Shown piece by piece: positions 55,719 through 64,000 of a stretch of 64,000 nt of DNA. The first letter of the stretch is position 1. Every line of letters begins with the position of its first letter. Position numbers and translations under genes: made by a program. The notes below the pieces were generated by a model, which did no database searches, was not told the origin of the DNA, and worked only from the letters and a program-made list of their open reading frames with translations. Origin of the DNA: Papiliotrema nemorosa (Eukaryota > Basidiomycota > Tremellomycetes > Tremellales > Rhynchogastremaceae); NCBI GenBank assembly GCA_032158125.1, contig JASKOT010000045.1, positions 1-64,000 of the forward strand, read 5' to 3'.

Positions 55719-56161
55719 GATAGAGCCGATAGAGTGGATGGGTGAGGATTAGATGAGGGCGTGAGAGGTTTTGACACAGACCAAGTACTGTACATACTGT
55801 ACGAGCGTAGAGTGATCGTACCGTACCTTGACCAAACTGTATATACTGTATGCAGGTAAACGAGGCGAGGCGGGGCGAGACAATGTCATTCATTTTGACC
55901 ATACTGTACTCTCAGGACAGGCTGGTGAGCAACGAGATCCTGATAGAGATCAATCTAGCCATCAAAGCCCCCTGCCATCGTTCCCCTTTTGACAATGCTC
56001 GTTCAGCCATTCCGAAGTGTATCAACTTTGAGACAGGAAATAAGCCGAGACGGCCAGGCCAGCGAGTATGACGGATTTCAAAGAGGCTCTCTGCGTACTG
56101 GATTCCGTTCTCCTTTTCTTCATCTGGGAAGGCGATCCGTCTCCGCTAGAAGAGGGATGGT
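55719..56161. other. Intergenic region dense in TACTGTA words
   Basis: 443 bp between the 3' ends of D (+) and the small 56162 gene (-). It carries TACTGTA at 55786, 55795, 55844 and 55902. No gene is supported. Confidence 0.5.
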
Positions 56162-56563
56162 TCAGCCTTGCCTTGTAGTTTGATCCTGATCGTCAATTTG
56201 CGTAAATCGCCGATACGCCATGAAAGAGGCTAGGACGAGGCCCATGTCAAACTTACTATACGCATCAATCAGATCTTCAAAAGTCACCCGTTCGTCATCT
56301 GGCCAGTGTCGCCGTTCCTCTTCTTCCGCTGCCGACATGTCGTCGAGAGCAGATATGACTCGCGCATCATTCACATCTTCACTTTTGAGCAGAGACTCGA
56401 TGACTCTCTTGAAGGCTTGCAGAGTGTGAGATACGTTGGAGAGACGTGAGGCAGTGAGGTCTATACTTTGTAGATCACCTTGGATGTAAATTCGTTCGTC
56501 ATTGCTGAGGATCGACAGCGCAGCTAGCCGATCTGCCCTAGTGTCATTGACAGTAGAAGACAT
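56162..56563 (-). CDS. Hypothetical small helical acidic protein
   Basis: A 133-residue single frame starting at ATG 56563 (MSSTVNDTRADRLAALS). The frame opens further upstream only through a non-ATG codon. The sequence is predicted mostly helical: LSNVSHTLQAFKRVIESLLK, an acidic AEEEERRHWPDDERVTFED, then SKFDMGLVLASFMAYRRFTQ. A strong GTAAGT donor lies at about 56258, with an in-frame 27-nt pseudo-intron possible; the unspliced frame is also open. No domain is recognised. It resembles a small subunit of a larger complex in size and helicity, but this is speculation. Confidence 0.45.
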   Translation of the reverse strand: MSSTVNDTRADRLAALSILSNDERIYIQGDLQSIDLTASRLSNVSHTLQAFKRVIESLLKSEDVNDARVISALDDMSAAEEEERRHWPDDERVTFEDLIDAYSKFDMGLVLASFMAYRRFTQIDDQDQTTRQG

Positions 56564-56952
56564 GATGAGTTGAAGTGACAAGAGTGCAAGGCAATGACGA
56601 ATACTGTATCGAAGAGGTAGAGGTCCGCTTTTTATGCACTATCGGTCATGACGTACATACAGTACTACGATATTACGCCAGGAGGTTCTATACAGAGACC
56701 CGTCAAAAGCGGGCGGGGCAAAGCAGAAAGGAGGGCCCTCCATGCGTAGCCCAACGGTAAATTCAATACAGGACATCGAGGATGAAAGAGATGCGACTAA
56801 GCCAGTCGACAAAGTTGAGCGAGCAAAAGCGTCGAGCGCTCACTGGCCATCTCGGCCAACGTCTCATGTAGGATCACGAGATCGACTTCGTAGTTCACAG
56901 TCTCGGAAGAGTCCTGTATCAATCGGCTCGTGAGATCGCCGTGAGGGATTCA

Positions 56953-59900
56953 TCACTGTGTCAAAATCTGAGAAATGTGGTCTGCCTCGATCGCTCCGAC
57001 TTCAGAGTCCGTCCATGGCGTTTCAAGCAAGAGACTCTCCAAGTCGGGGTCCAAATCGTCGTGCAGGTCTGACAATGCGAGATAGAGGGCTTCTGCCGTG
57101 GTAGCACGAATCTGGGGGTGAACGAAAGCCTAACCACCAATATGTAACGTACCCTCGGGAACCGATGGGATAGGAACACACGCAAAACCTCGACTGCCTT
57201 TGAGTACGTCGGGGTCTCGACGATCGCCAATGCACCCACAACGCTGTATTCTTAGCATCCTTCTCAACTGTTCACGTCGACTTACAGCTTCATGCTCCCG
57301 CTGAGCCGCTCGATCGATTTTATCTGAGAAACGCTTCGAGACGCGAGGGTAATGATCTGAGGGATCGTTTCTGCGCAAGCTCTTGAGCCGAGTTTCGAGC
57401 GAAGTGTGAGATCCGACAGTAGCTTGGTAACAGTGTTCAAAGACGGGATGAAGACTCTGTTCGAGCTGACATTCTCCACCATGATATCGTGCAAGTCGGC
57501 TAGAACCGCATCGAGCACCTCAGAAGCGTTTTTCTCTGTTAAACCCATGATATATTGCCGGAGGGCGTCGAATGCTGCCGCAGCCTATTCGTGAGTCACT
57601 TTCAATCATTCAACGAAGCGATGAGTGACATACGAGCGATTGCAGCTGACTGCCGGTGCTGTGCAGCAATCCCGAGACCAAGTACGGCCGTTGTGAGGTA
57701 TGCAAAACCGGCATAGCCGAGAGGTACCAATCTTTGAGACTGATATACCTGAAAGTTTCGTCCCTGTTGTCAGCATCGTGCCATGGGTAGAGGCGTACGT
57801 ATCATCTTTGGTGTCAAATTTCCAAATGGCTGACGATTTCCATGTCCATTTCGCCTCTGCCCTGGCATCCTTCATAGTTCTCCATGCGCGCCATGCAGCC
57901 GCTCGCACGGGTTCGAGCTTTTCCATACCTAGTTTGAGGATACCTCCCGTGGCTCTTTCGAATTCGCCCTGACTGATGAGTTCGGTTGAGAGGGTCTGCT
58001 TGGAGGCGATAGAGATGGCCTGAGCAAGAGCGCCGATTCCCGCGACCCGGATCCAGGAGCCAACATCTCCTCGTTGATCAGTAGAGTAATCCGTCAATGC
58101 AGAGATAAAGCAGGAGAAGGTCGTCTTGAAAGATGTGACGGGAACTGGTTGTTAGACAAGCCCGTCTTGTAGTGCACAAGCGTACGCAGCATCTGCCCGC
58201 TTGAAGATGTCTGGCCGATTATAGAAGCAAGAGACCGAATAGCATAACGTCGCGTTTCCACATCCGACTGAGACTCATCAGCTGCCGGTCGTGGAGCACA
58301 AACTCACCTTAGAGGCAGGATTGCTTTGGTACAGCAGCAACTCGACCACCCTCTCAAGCCGTTCAGTGCAATCCTGGAATTGGATTGAGCCAACAGCGAG
58401 AGCTCCGACTTGACGGGGAATCGATTTTGTCGAACGCAGCATCTCCAGCAGGCTACCATCAGACGGACACAATTAGAGGCACTAACCGATCGACAATGTC
58501 CGGCGCAGGTCGTAGTTGGCTGACTCGCTCAACCATCCTGGCAGCTGCCTCGTAGCAGTCAGACTCCCTCCGCTTCATCACCAGATCGAGGTAGTGATAT
58601 ACTAGCTGGTCCAAGATGGGCGCTGCGACTATATCATGCGAAAGACTGGCTGTAATGAGATTACAAGCCGCTTCTATTATGCACGCTCCCTGTGTAGAGA
58701 CCAATGCTGCAGGCCGGATGGAGGACACAGCGTGGAGTATCTTCGATTAGTCTACACAATAAATAGACAGTTCTAGCGGACATCAGGCTCACGGTTTGAC
58801 GACGCTTATCGGGAGAATCGAGCAGTTCGCAGATCTGTGCCAGGGCTACCAATGCACCGTGTACGTTGTCCGCGTTGAGAGAAGGTATTTCCTTTATCTA
58901 CAATCAGCAACATTTTTGAGCCGAGCCAACCTCGCGATCAATTGATTCTTGCAGATCTTCCTCAGACCCTAGCTCCAGCAATCTTTTCAAGGCGCTTGCC
59001 CCCAACGTCCGCATCGAGATGTCCCAATGACGCAAAGTAATATGGTGTAAGTGATTCCTCATGCGATCACGATACAGCTCGTGCCTGATAATCAGCATAT
59101 ATACAAGGCTTTGTGATCGCGTGGATGCGAATACTAACGTTGCGACCGCGGGAGCGGCGGTCGTGAAAGCTATTCGCCTAACGCTGACGCTGTAGAAATC
59201 TGTCTTGCCCAAGACATCGATACCTTCGGGATACAATCCCTGATATCAGCGACATTCAGGCGACTGCTCGACATACCAATCTCCCGACACCCTCTTGGAA
59301 CGCTGCACTCGCAGCTCGCCTGACTCCAACCTCACGGTCCAGACATGCAACACTGATCAAGCAAGTTGCAATCTCTCTGGCGAATGGTTCGATGGCTTGG
59401 GACGGACAAGCACGGGAAAGGGACCATACGAGATAAGCAGCAGCATCCCGGACATTCGCGCCGATGGAATGAGACGCGCGCCGCAAGTCGAAGAGAAGAG
59501 CCTGGTGTAAGTGTAGTGTAGCTCGCAACCGATGAAAATGCTCACCCTGAGCACCCAGTATACAGACTGAGAAACGGCTTCGTCACCTCTGATCAACCCT
59601 CGACGTGCCATTTCCGCCAAAGCCAGGCAGCATCCATGCCACCTCGCTTCCCCCTTTGTGCTCTCAAGACCGCCAAATCCCATGGTACCCTCTGACGATG
59701 CCGTGCCTCCCGGATCTACAATGTATCCAAATGATGTCTCGACCACTGGTTCGTCCTCTGTGCCACCGAACAAGCCGATTGTAGCAAGTACTAGCTGTTC
59801 TGCGAAGGATATGGGGAGTAAAGCCGATATCCGCGCGAGATATTTGGCGCAAGAGTAACGCACTATCGTGTCCTGCCGTCAGCCCGTACCTCATGCCGTA

Positions 59901-61155
59901 GGGTCACCTTGTCACTCAGACCATTCAGCAGCTCGTCAAGGTGTTCCTCCAACCCGTCTGGCAAATCCACCTCGTCCAGTACGGCGTCTATAAGGGATCA
60001 GCAAGAACGTTCAGGCCGGACCGCCGCACTCACCTCGTTTCTGCACATGGCCCAATTTGGCTATCCACCATCTCCCTCTCGCCTTGACTGCTAGCTTCCT
60101 CACCAGTCCGCTTGATGCTGCTGTTCTCGTTCCTCTCAAGTGCGGTAGGAGAACATCCGAGGTAAAAGCGTCTACAAGTCCAAGATATTGTTGTCCGAGT
60201 AGAGCCGGCAGAAGCGCCATCAGCTCGAAGATCGAGGCGACAAAGTTGGCCTCCGAGTCTCTCTCGCCTTCCCTGAGCTCTACCTCTGCCCAAGCGAAAA
60301 ATCCGGGCAGGGCATTGACGATATCGGATCGAGAGTATAGCCGAGCAAGGACCAAGGCGGCATATGCACCTTCCTTTCCTGGTTTTTCGAGTAGAGGGAG
60401 GGCAATGAGTATGACTTGGGCTGCCAAGGAGGGTACAGGGGTCTGAAAGAGCTTGGCGTAGTTCGATGTGCTCGTGTAGGGTGTGGACTGATCGGATGAA
60501 AGTGCAGCGAGGTCGAAAGGGATAGTGAGGAGCATAGCGAGCCATAGTAAAAGTACTGCTCGAAGCTCCCATGCATCTTGACCTGACAAGAGAGGATGAT
60601 GAGGTGTGTCGACGGTGGTAGAAGAGCGAGGTGTGTTCGGTGGTGACAGAAGGGTGATGAGGATAGGAAGGTTCGGTATGGATGATGGGAAATGTGGGAC
60701 TGGCGTCAACGGGTGCAGTCAGAGGCTGCTCACTGATCGCTTTCCACCCTCGGACTTTGATGATCCAGTTGATGACCTTGCCCAGTCGATGTAGGCGAGA
60801 ACTTGCAATCTGCGATGACCCTTCAGTAGAAGCTATGGTGGACAGGGCGGTCGTCAAAGCAGTCATCAAAGGTGGGACCATCTCATGTAGAGATGGATCG
60901 AGCAGCCCAGGAAGCGGCAGATAATGGTCAAGCTACACCCATCAGCTTCGAGCCCCATATGCGGAAGCGGGCTAATCATCAACTTACGATACCTCCAAGT
61001 TGGTCTACTACCCTGTACTCCTCCTCATCTTCGGCTTGATCTGGATTCCTCGTCGAATCCAGCGAAAGGAATCCGTCAAGCAGAGAGAGGAAATCTGCCC
61101 GGTGTGAAAAGTGGGTATAGGTCGGATCTGCATCGTCCTCTAGGGATGTGACCAT
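56953..61155 (-). CDS. Tubulin-folding cofactor D (TBCD)
   Basis: TBCD captures beta-tubulin from prefoldin/CCT and, with cofactors A, C and E, assembles the alpha/beta heterodimer. It is a long HEAT/armadillo-repeat protein of about 1,200 residues here. Evidence in order: N-terminus MVTSLEDDADPTYTHFSHRA (ATG 61155), LGKVINWIIKVRGW, AWELRAVLLLWLAMLLTIPF, then YSCAKYLARISALLP and the family signature ARWHGCCLALAEMARRGLI near 59640. Further HEAT helices include YLVWSLSRACPSQ. The end is HPQIRATTAEALYLALSDLH and the stop is at 56955-56953. The frame continues upstream of 61155 without an ATG, so the start is a choice. At least a dozen short introns are needed. The orthology is clear; the exon map is approximate. 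Confidence 0.87.
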
Positions 61156-61999
61156 GATGTCCGAGTGGTCGAGGTTCCAAGGTGAGGAATGGGATTGAGA
61201 CTCAGAAATCTCGAAACGCGCCCAATGTTTCAAGTCGTTCGCGTGGCAGTTGGCCTCAGGAGCGAGGAAGGTGATCAATCATTCTTAACCCGACATGGAC
61301 AGTCGAATAGAGTCATGGAGCGCTCGATGCCTGCATAAGGTGGACGATCTGACACTCCATACGACTGGGGGGGTCAGCTGAGGAGAAGGAGGATCCTGGC
61401 ACAACGCTGCCTGGTGAAGCGTGGGTCAGATGGTCATTCAGCATCGTGGGTGGAGCGATATGGTTTTCCAATGCCTAAGACAGACATAGTGGGACACGGT
61501 GGAGCCCGGTGAGGAGATGGAAGATGCGCCTACATCGTATCGAGCTGCTGAAACTCGTTACGACAGTCTACGAAGAGACACCCGCAAATTCTCCTATGTA
61601 TAAATCTGGGAAAGCTTTGTCATTCTCCTCGTGAGAAAGGTGATCTGTCCCTCCGCGGAGTGCTTTTCCAGGATGACGCGTAGACCGTTTGTCTGATGCG
61701 CAAGCGCGATGGACGGCATGAGACTGCTTGAACTTGGGGAAATCCCGTGACAACTCCGCTGAAGGGATCACGGTCAGCATGGTATACGAGACTCGGTGCA
61801 TCCTTTGTCGGGACTGACGCGACGTGGAATGGTGCAGGTAACTCGCCAGGAAGACTCAGCAAGACTGGTTCTCGGCACTCCTTCCATCGAGCGTTTTGCG
61901 CCCATCCCGGAAGAGGAGAATTTCGATAGCCATAGACGTACAAAAGACGATCCATGTTCGAGCTTATCTTCTGATTCTTCAGCGAAGATCAAGTACAGT
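61156..61999. promoter_or_regulatory. Divergent region between TBCD and the QCCN protein 1 gene
   Basis: 844 bp. Short frames on both strands show no domain. A TACAGTA word (61994-62000) overlaps the ATG of the plus-strand gene. Confidence 0.35.
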
Positions 62000-62553
62000 A
62001 TGCCTCTATCCACCAGCACCCTCACCGCAGTCACCGGGGTCATCTCACTACTCATCTCGGCCTGGCGTCAGTCTTCCATACCGACAGGTCATATCGTCCC
62101 TGTACAAGTTTCCAATCTCAATTGTGATACTGTCAAACTGAGTTGGCACCCCGTCGAGGCCAATCTTAATGTGTTCAACAAGCTGACAAGCGTTGATTTT
62201 GAAGATGGTCTCAAGACGGTCGGGGTCACTCTGGACCGGGAGCGCAAGGCGCGTTTCACCGTTCTGAGTCAAGTCAGAGATGGCAATGACAACTCATACG
62301 TGCTTCAATCCGTGAGTGCCTCTCGCCCTTATGAATCTCACATGGCTGATGATCAAAGTGTGAAGTGAGCGCTCAGGGCTTGTACGACCCGCAGACTCAG
62401 TGTTGCAATACAGATGAGAGTGCGACATTGTCGGTGAGATGCAGCGAACCCATCGTGGGCAGACTCGAAGAATTGGTGGAGCACGAATCGTGGAGCCGAG
62501 ATACGGCCGTGCATGTGTCAGCCACGAATGGGCCAGATCAGGAGAAGCATTAG
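62000..62553 (+). CDS. Small QCCN-motif protein 1 (tandem paralogue, signal-anchor-like N-terminus)
   Basis: Two exons (62000-62311, 62359-62553; phase-0 intron) encode 168 residues. The N-terminus MPLSTSTLTAVTGVISLLIS is a hydrophobic signal or anchor. The body has CDTVKLSW ... VDFEDGLKTVGVTLDRERKA ... SYVLQS/CEVSAQG, then LYDPQTQCCN, EPIVGRLEELVEHESW and RDTAVHV. The LxDPxTQCCN, VGRxEDLVE and W-x-x-DTA motifs, and the intron just before the QCCN part, recur in the next gene. No family is recognised. The paired Cys suggests disulfides and thus an extracellular or lumenal domain (inference). A longer upstream open frame exists but would bury the hydrophobic start. Confidence 0.62.
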
Positions 62554-63367
62554 GATGGAGCGCATGTGGTGTGGACTGTATGTAGGTTGCAAGACGGACC
62601 GATCTCTGCGCATGAATCATGGTTGGGACTTGGCTACGCTCTCATGATGAAGACCCCCATATGTTGAATGCAGATTGAAGGTGTCATAGTCCAGGCCTAC
62701 TCATGAGAGCCCAGGGCAGGTTCCAGGAAGACCAGGCCCAGAGCACCGGGGAAAGCACTGGATGATGAAGCTTGTATGTAGATCTGATCCTCGACTATAT
62801 AAGTTGATACATCGAGAACCCACCCCGGTTTCGAAGAATGTATATTGTTGTCAACCACTAGACTACATTGCTCGACTACTTGATTACCCCAAGCAAGGCA
62901 ACCTTGAATCTACCGAGACTATAGGTCTCAGACAGAAGGTGAATGAAACTCTTTCGGTATTAAACTTCACCTTGCGCCTATAACAATTAGCCCCTAGGCA
63001 TCCCACCAAGACAGATCAGCTTCGACCCCAAACATATGTGCAGCTGCGTTCCCACCACATCAGAAGCGGTGATACCGAGACGCTGAGGGTAACAAGGATA
63101 CAAAATATCCTTTGATGGAAATCATCACTCACCCATCAGTGGGAAGCGTTGTCATGTGTAACGCTTCCTTTCCCACATTTCCATCTCATGTGTACGTTTC
63201 GAGTATGAAACTACATAACCAAGGCTTCCTCTCTCACGCTCCCATCTCACGCTTCTCACCTCATACAGGTGTAAGCGAGTTTGTCTAGGGGATGATTTTC
63301 TGACCAGGTATATAGAGCTGAGATCTGCTCATCGTGGTGTTGTTCTACAACATCCTCTCAGCTGAAT
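62554..63367. promoter_or_regulatory. Spacer and promoter of QCCN protein 2 gene
   Basis: 814 bp. Contains a 9-bp perfect inverted repeat (63142-63150 / 63160-63168), a diverged direct repeat (63163 and 63224), and a TATA-like GGTATATAG at about 63307-63315, roughly 55 bp before the ATG. A tRNA-like fragment on the minus strand (about 62800-62875) lacks a cloverleaf. Confidence 0.45.
63142..63168. repeat. 9-bp inverted repeat with 9-nt spacer
   Basis: GGAAGCGTT, spacer GTCATGTGT, AACGCTTCC. Perfect arms, about 200 bp upstream of the second QCCN gene. It could bind a dimeric regulator. Confidence 0.6.
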
Positions 63368-63959
63368 ATGCGTTGGAATCTTCTAGACACTGTCACCATC
63401 GGAGCCGTCACTTTGGCCGGGTTCAGCCTCCGAGCGCATTATTCAAAGCCTGATTTGAAGACCTTTTATCTCTATGCCTCATCCTGTGGTCAATTCAAGG
63501 CGGTCTCGACTTCTCCGAACGTCGAGATGAAGGGGTTCAAAAACGCTTGGACTGAAGACGAAACCAACCCGAAAGGAATAAGCACCTTGCACTTCACCTT
63601 GGATGAGCAGGGTGAAGGATACGTCAGCGTCATCGACCGGCGTTCGGATGAAAAGTCCATCCTGTACTCGGTAAAGCTATGCTTCTTCTCGAAAACATGA
63701 AGGCTGACCTTTGCAGTACCATTTGAGAGGTGGTGTATCGCTTGATCCCAGTACTCAGTGCTGCAACCCTGACGCTTTCGAGAATGTTAGTGTCGATATC
63801 ATCAGCTACGACCCTGTTGTAGGGCGGTACGAGGATCTCGTCGAAAACAAAGCCTGGAGGACTGATACCGCCCCAACCATCGCCGACAGATCCAAGGACA
63901 AGTCTGAAGTTGTCACGCGGCGTATCTCTGAGAAGAATGGCGATGATCCCAACGCTTGA
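63368..63959 (+). CDS. Small QCCN-motif protein 2 (tandem paralogue)
   Basis: Two exons (63368-63670, 63717-63959; phase-0 intron) encode 181 residues. The N-terminus MRWNLLDTVTIGAVTLAGFS is hydrophobic, signal-anchor-like. The body ASSCGQFKAVS ... KGISTLHFTLDEQGEGYVSV ... SILYS/YHLRGGV leads to the shared SLDPSTQCCN, then DPVVGRYEDLVENKAWRTDT. The C-terminal tail is charged (DKSEVVTRRISEKNGDDPNA). Relative to protein 1, the N-terminal half is only loosely alike while the post-intron exon is clearly homologous. No function can be assigned. Confidence 0.65.
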
Positions 63960-64000
63960 GTTGTTGATCAGAAGTCGAGCTTTGTCAGTTTTGATGAGTG

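Noticed and set aside
60030..60881. 283-codon minus-strand open frame inside TBCD
   Set aside because: An out-of-frame run through TBCD exons and introns. Only parts that coincide with the TBCD frame make sense.
61568..61955. Overlapping minus-strand frames between TBCD and the QCCN pair
   Set aside because: No domain, no consistent splice pattern and mutually overlapping frames; treated as intergenic.
62797..62880. Possible tRNA on the minus strand (TAGTCTAGTGGTT D-arm-like word)
   Set aside because: The D-arm pairs (GTC/GAC), but no anticodon or T stem of normal size follows. At best it is a tRNA-derived remnant.

Overview
The window is nuclear DNA of a basidiomycete fungus, most likely a Tremellomycete (Cryptococcus/Kwoniella-like yeast lineage). 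The evidence is many short spliceosomal introns (mostly about 35-60 nt, GTRNGT...YAG), tight gene packing on both strands, moderately high GC, and recognisable fungal orthologues. The exact genus cannot be read from the sequence. The first ~110 bases are C-homopolymer-rich and look like a contig-end artefact.

Left part (0.4-24.9 kb), mostly conserved genes: an asparagine-synthetase-domain protein (ASNSD1-like, +); meiotic HORMA protein HOP1 (-); the SEA/GATOR2 WD40-RING protein MIOS/SEA4 (-); V-ATPase assembly factor VMA21 (+); tRNA 2'-O-methyltransferase TRM7 (+), followed 3 bp later by a CAMK-type kinase (+); two lineage-restricted proteins (+); sphingolipid fatty acid 2-hydroxylase SCS7/FAH1 (-); and an ARID-domain, Gln-rich SWI1-like SWI/SNF subunit (+).

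Middle (25.1-38.5 kb): five consecutive minus-strand genes for small unknown proteins, most with one short hydrophobic segment. Two of them (25.2 and 26.0 kb) are visibly paralogous. Then come an RBM26/27-type RNA-binding protein, the AAA+ HORMA remodeller PCH2/TRIP13, Rab7 GTPase YPT7, and a divergently transcribed ATG16-like autophagy protein.

Right-middle (38.9-55.7 kb): four related genes (A-D) share an architecture I do not recognise as a named family: N-terminal BRCT-like domain, long disordered linker, second BRCT-like domain, and a C-terminal ~60-80-residue module resembling the Myb-type domain of Rap1. Copy A is inverted and lacks a complete first BRCT. Copy C appears frameshifted in BRCT2. 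Copies B and D are intact (about 782 and 1070 residues). Introns sit at the same places in the copies, which supports common descent. A GYP1-type TBC Rab-GAP and a Ser-rich unknown nuclear-type protein lie among them. This array is the best candidate here for an undescribed system.

Right end (56.1-64 kb): a small orphan protein, tubulin-folding cofactor D (TBCD), and a tandem pair of paralogous small membrane-anchored or secreted proteins sharing a QCCN motif and one identically placed intron. No transposon, rRNA, convincing tRNA or CRISPR was seen. All multi-exon gene models are manual splice predictions from reading-frame continuity.
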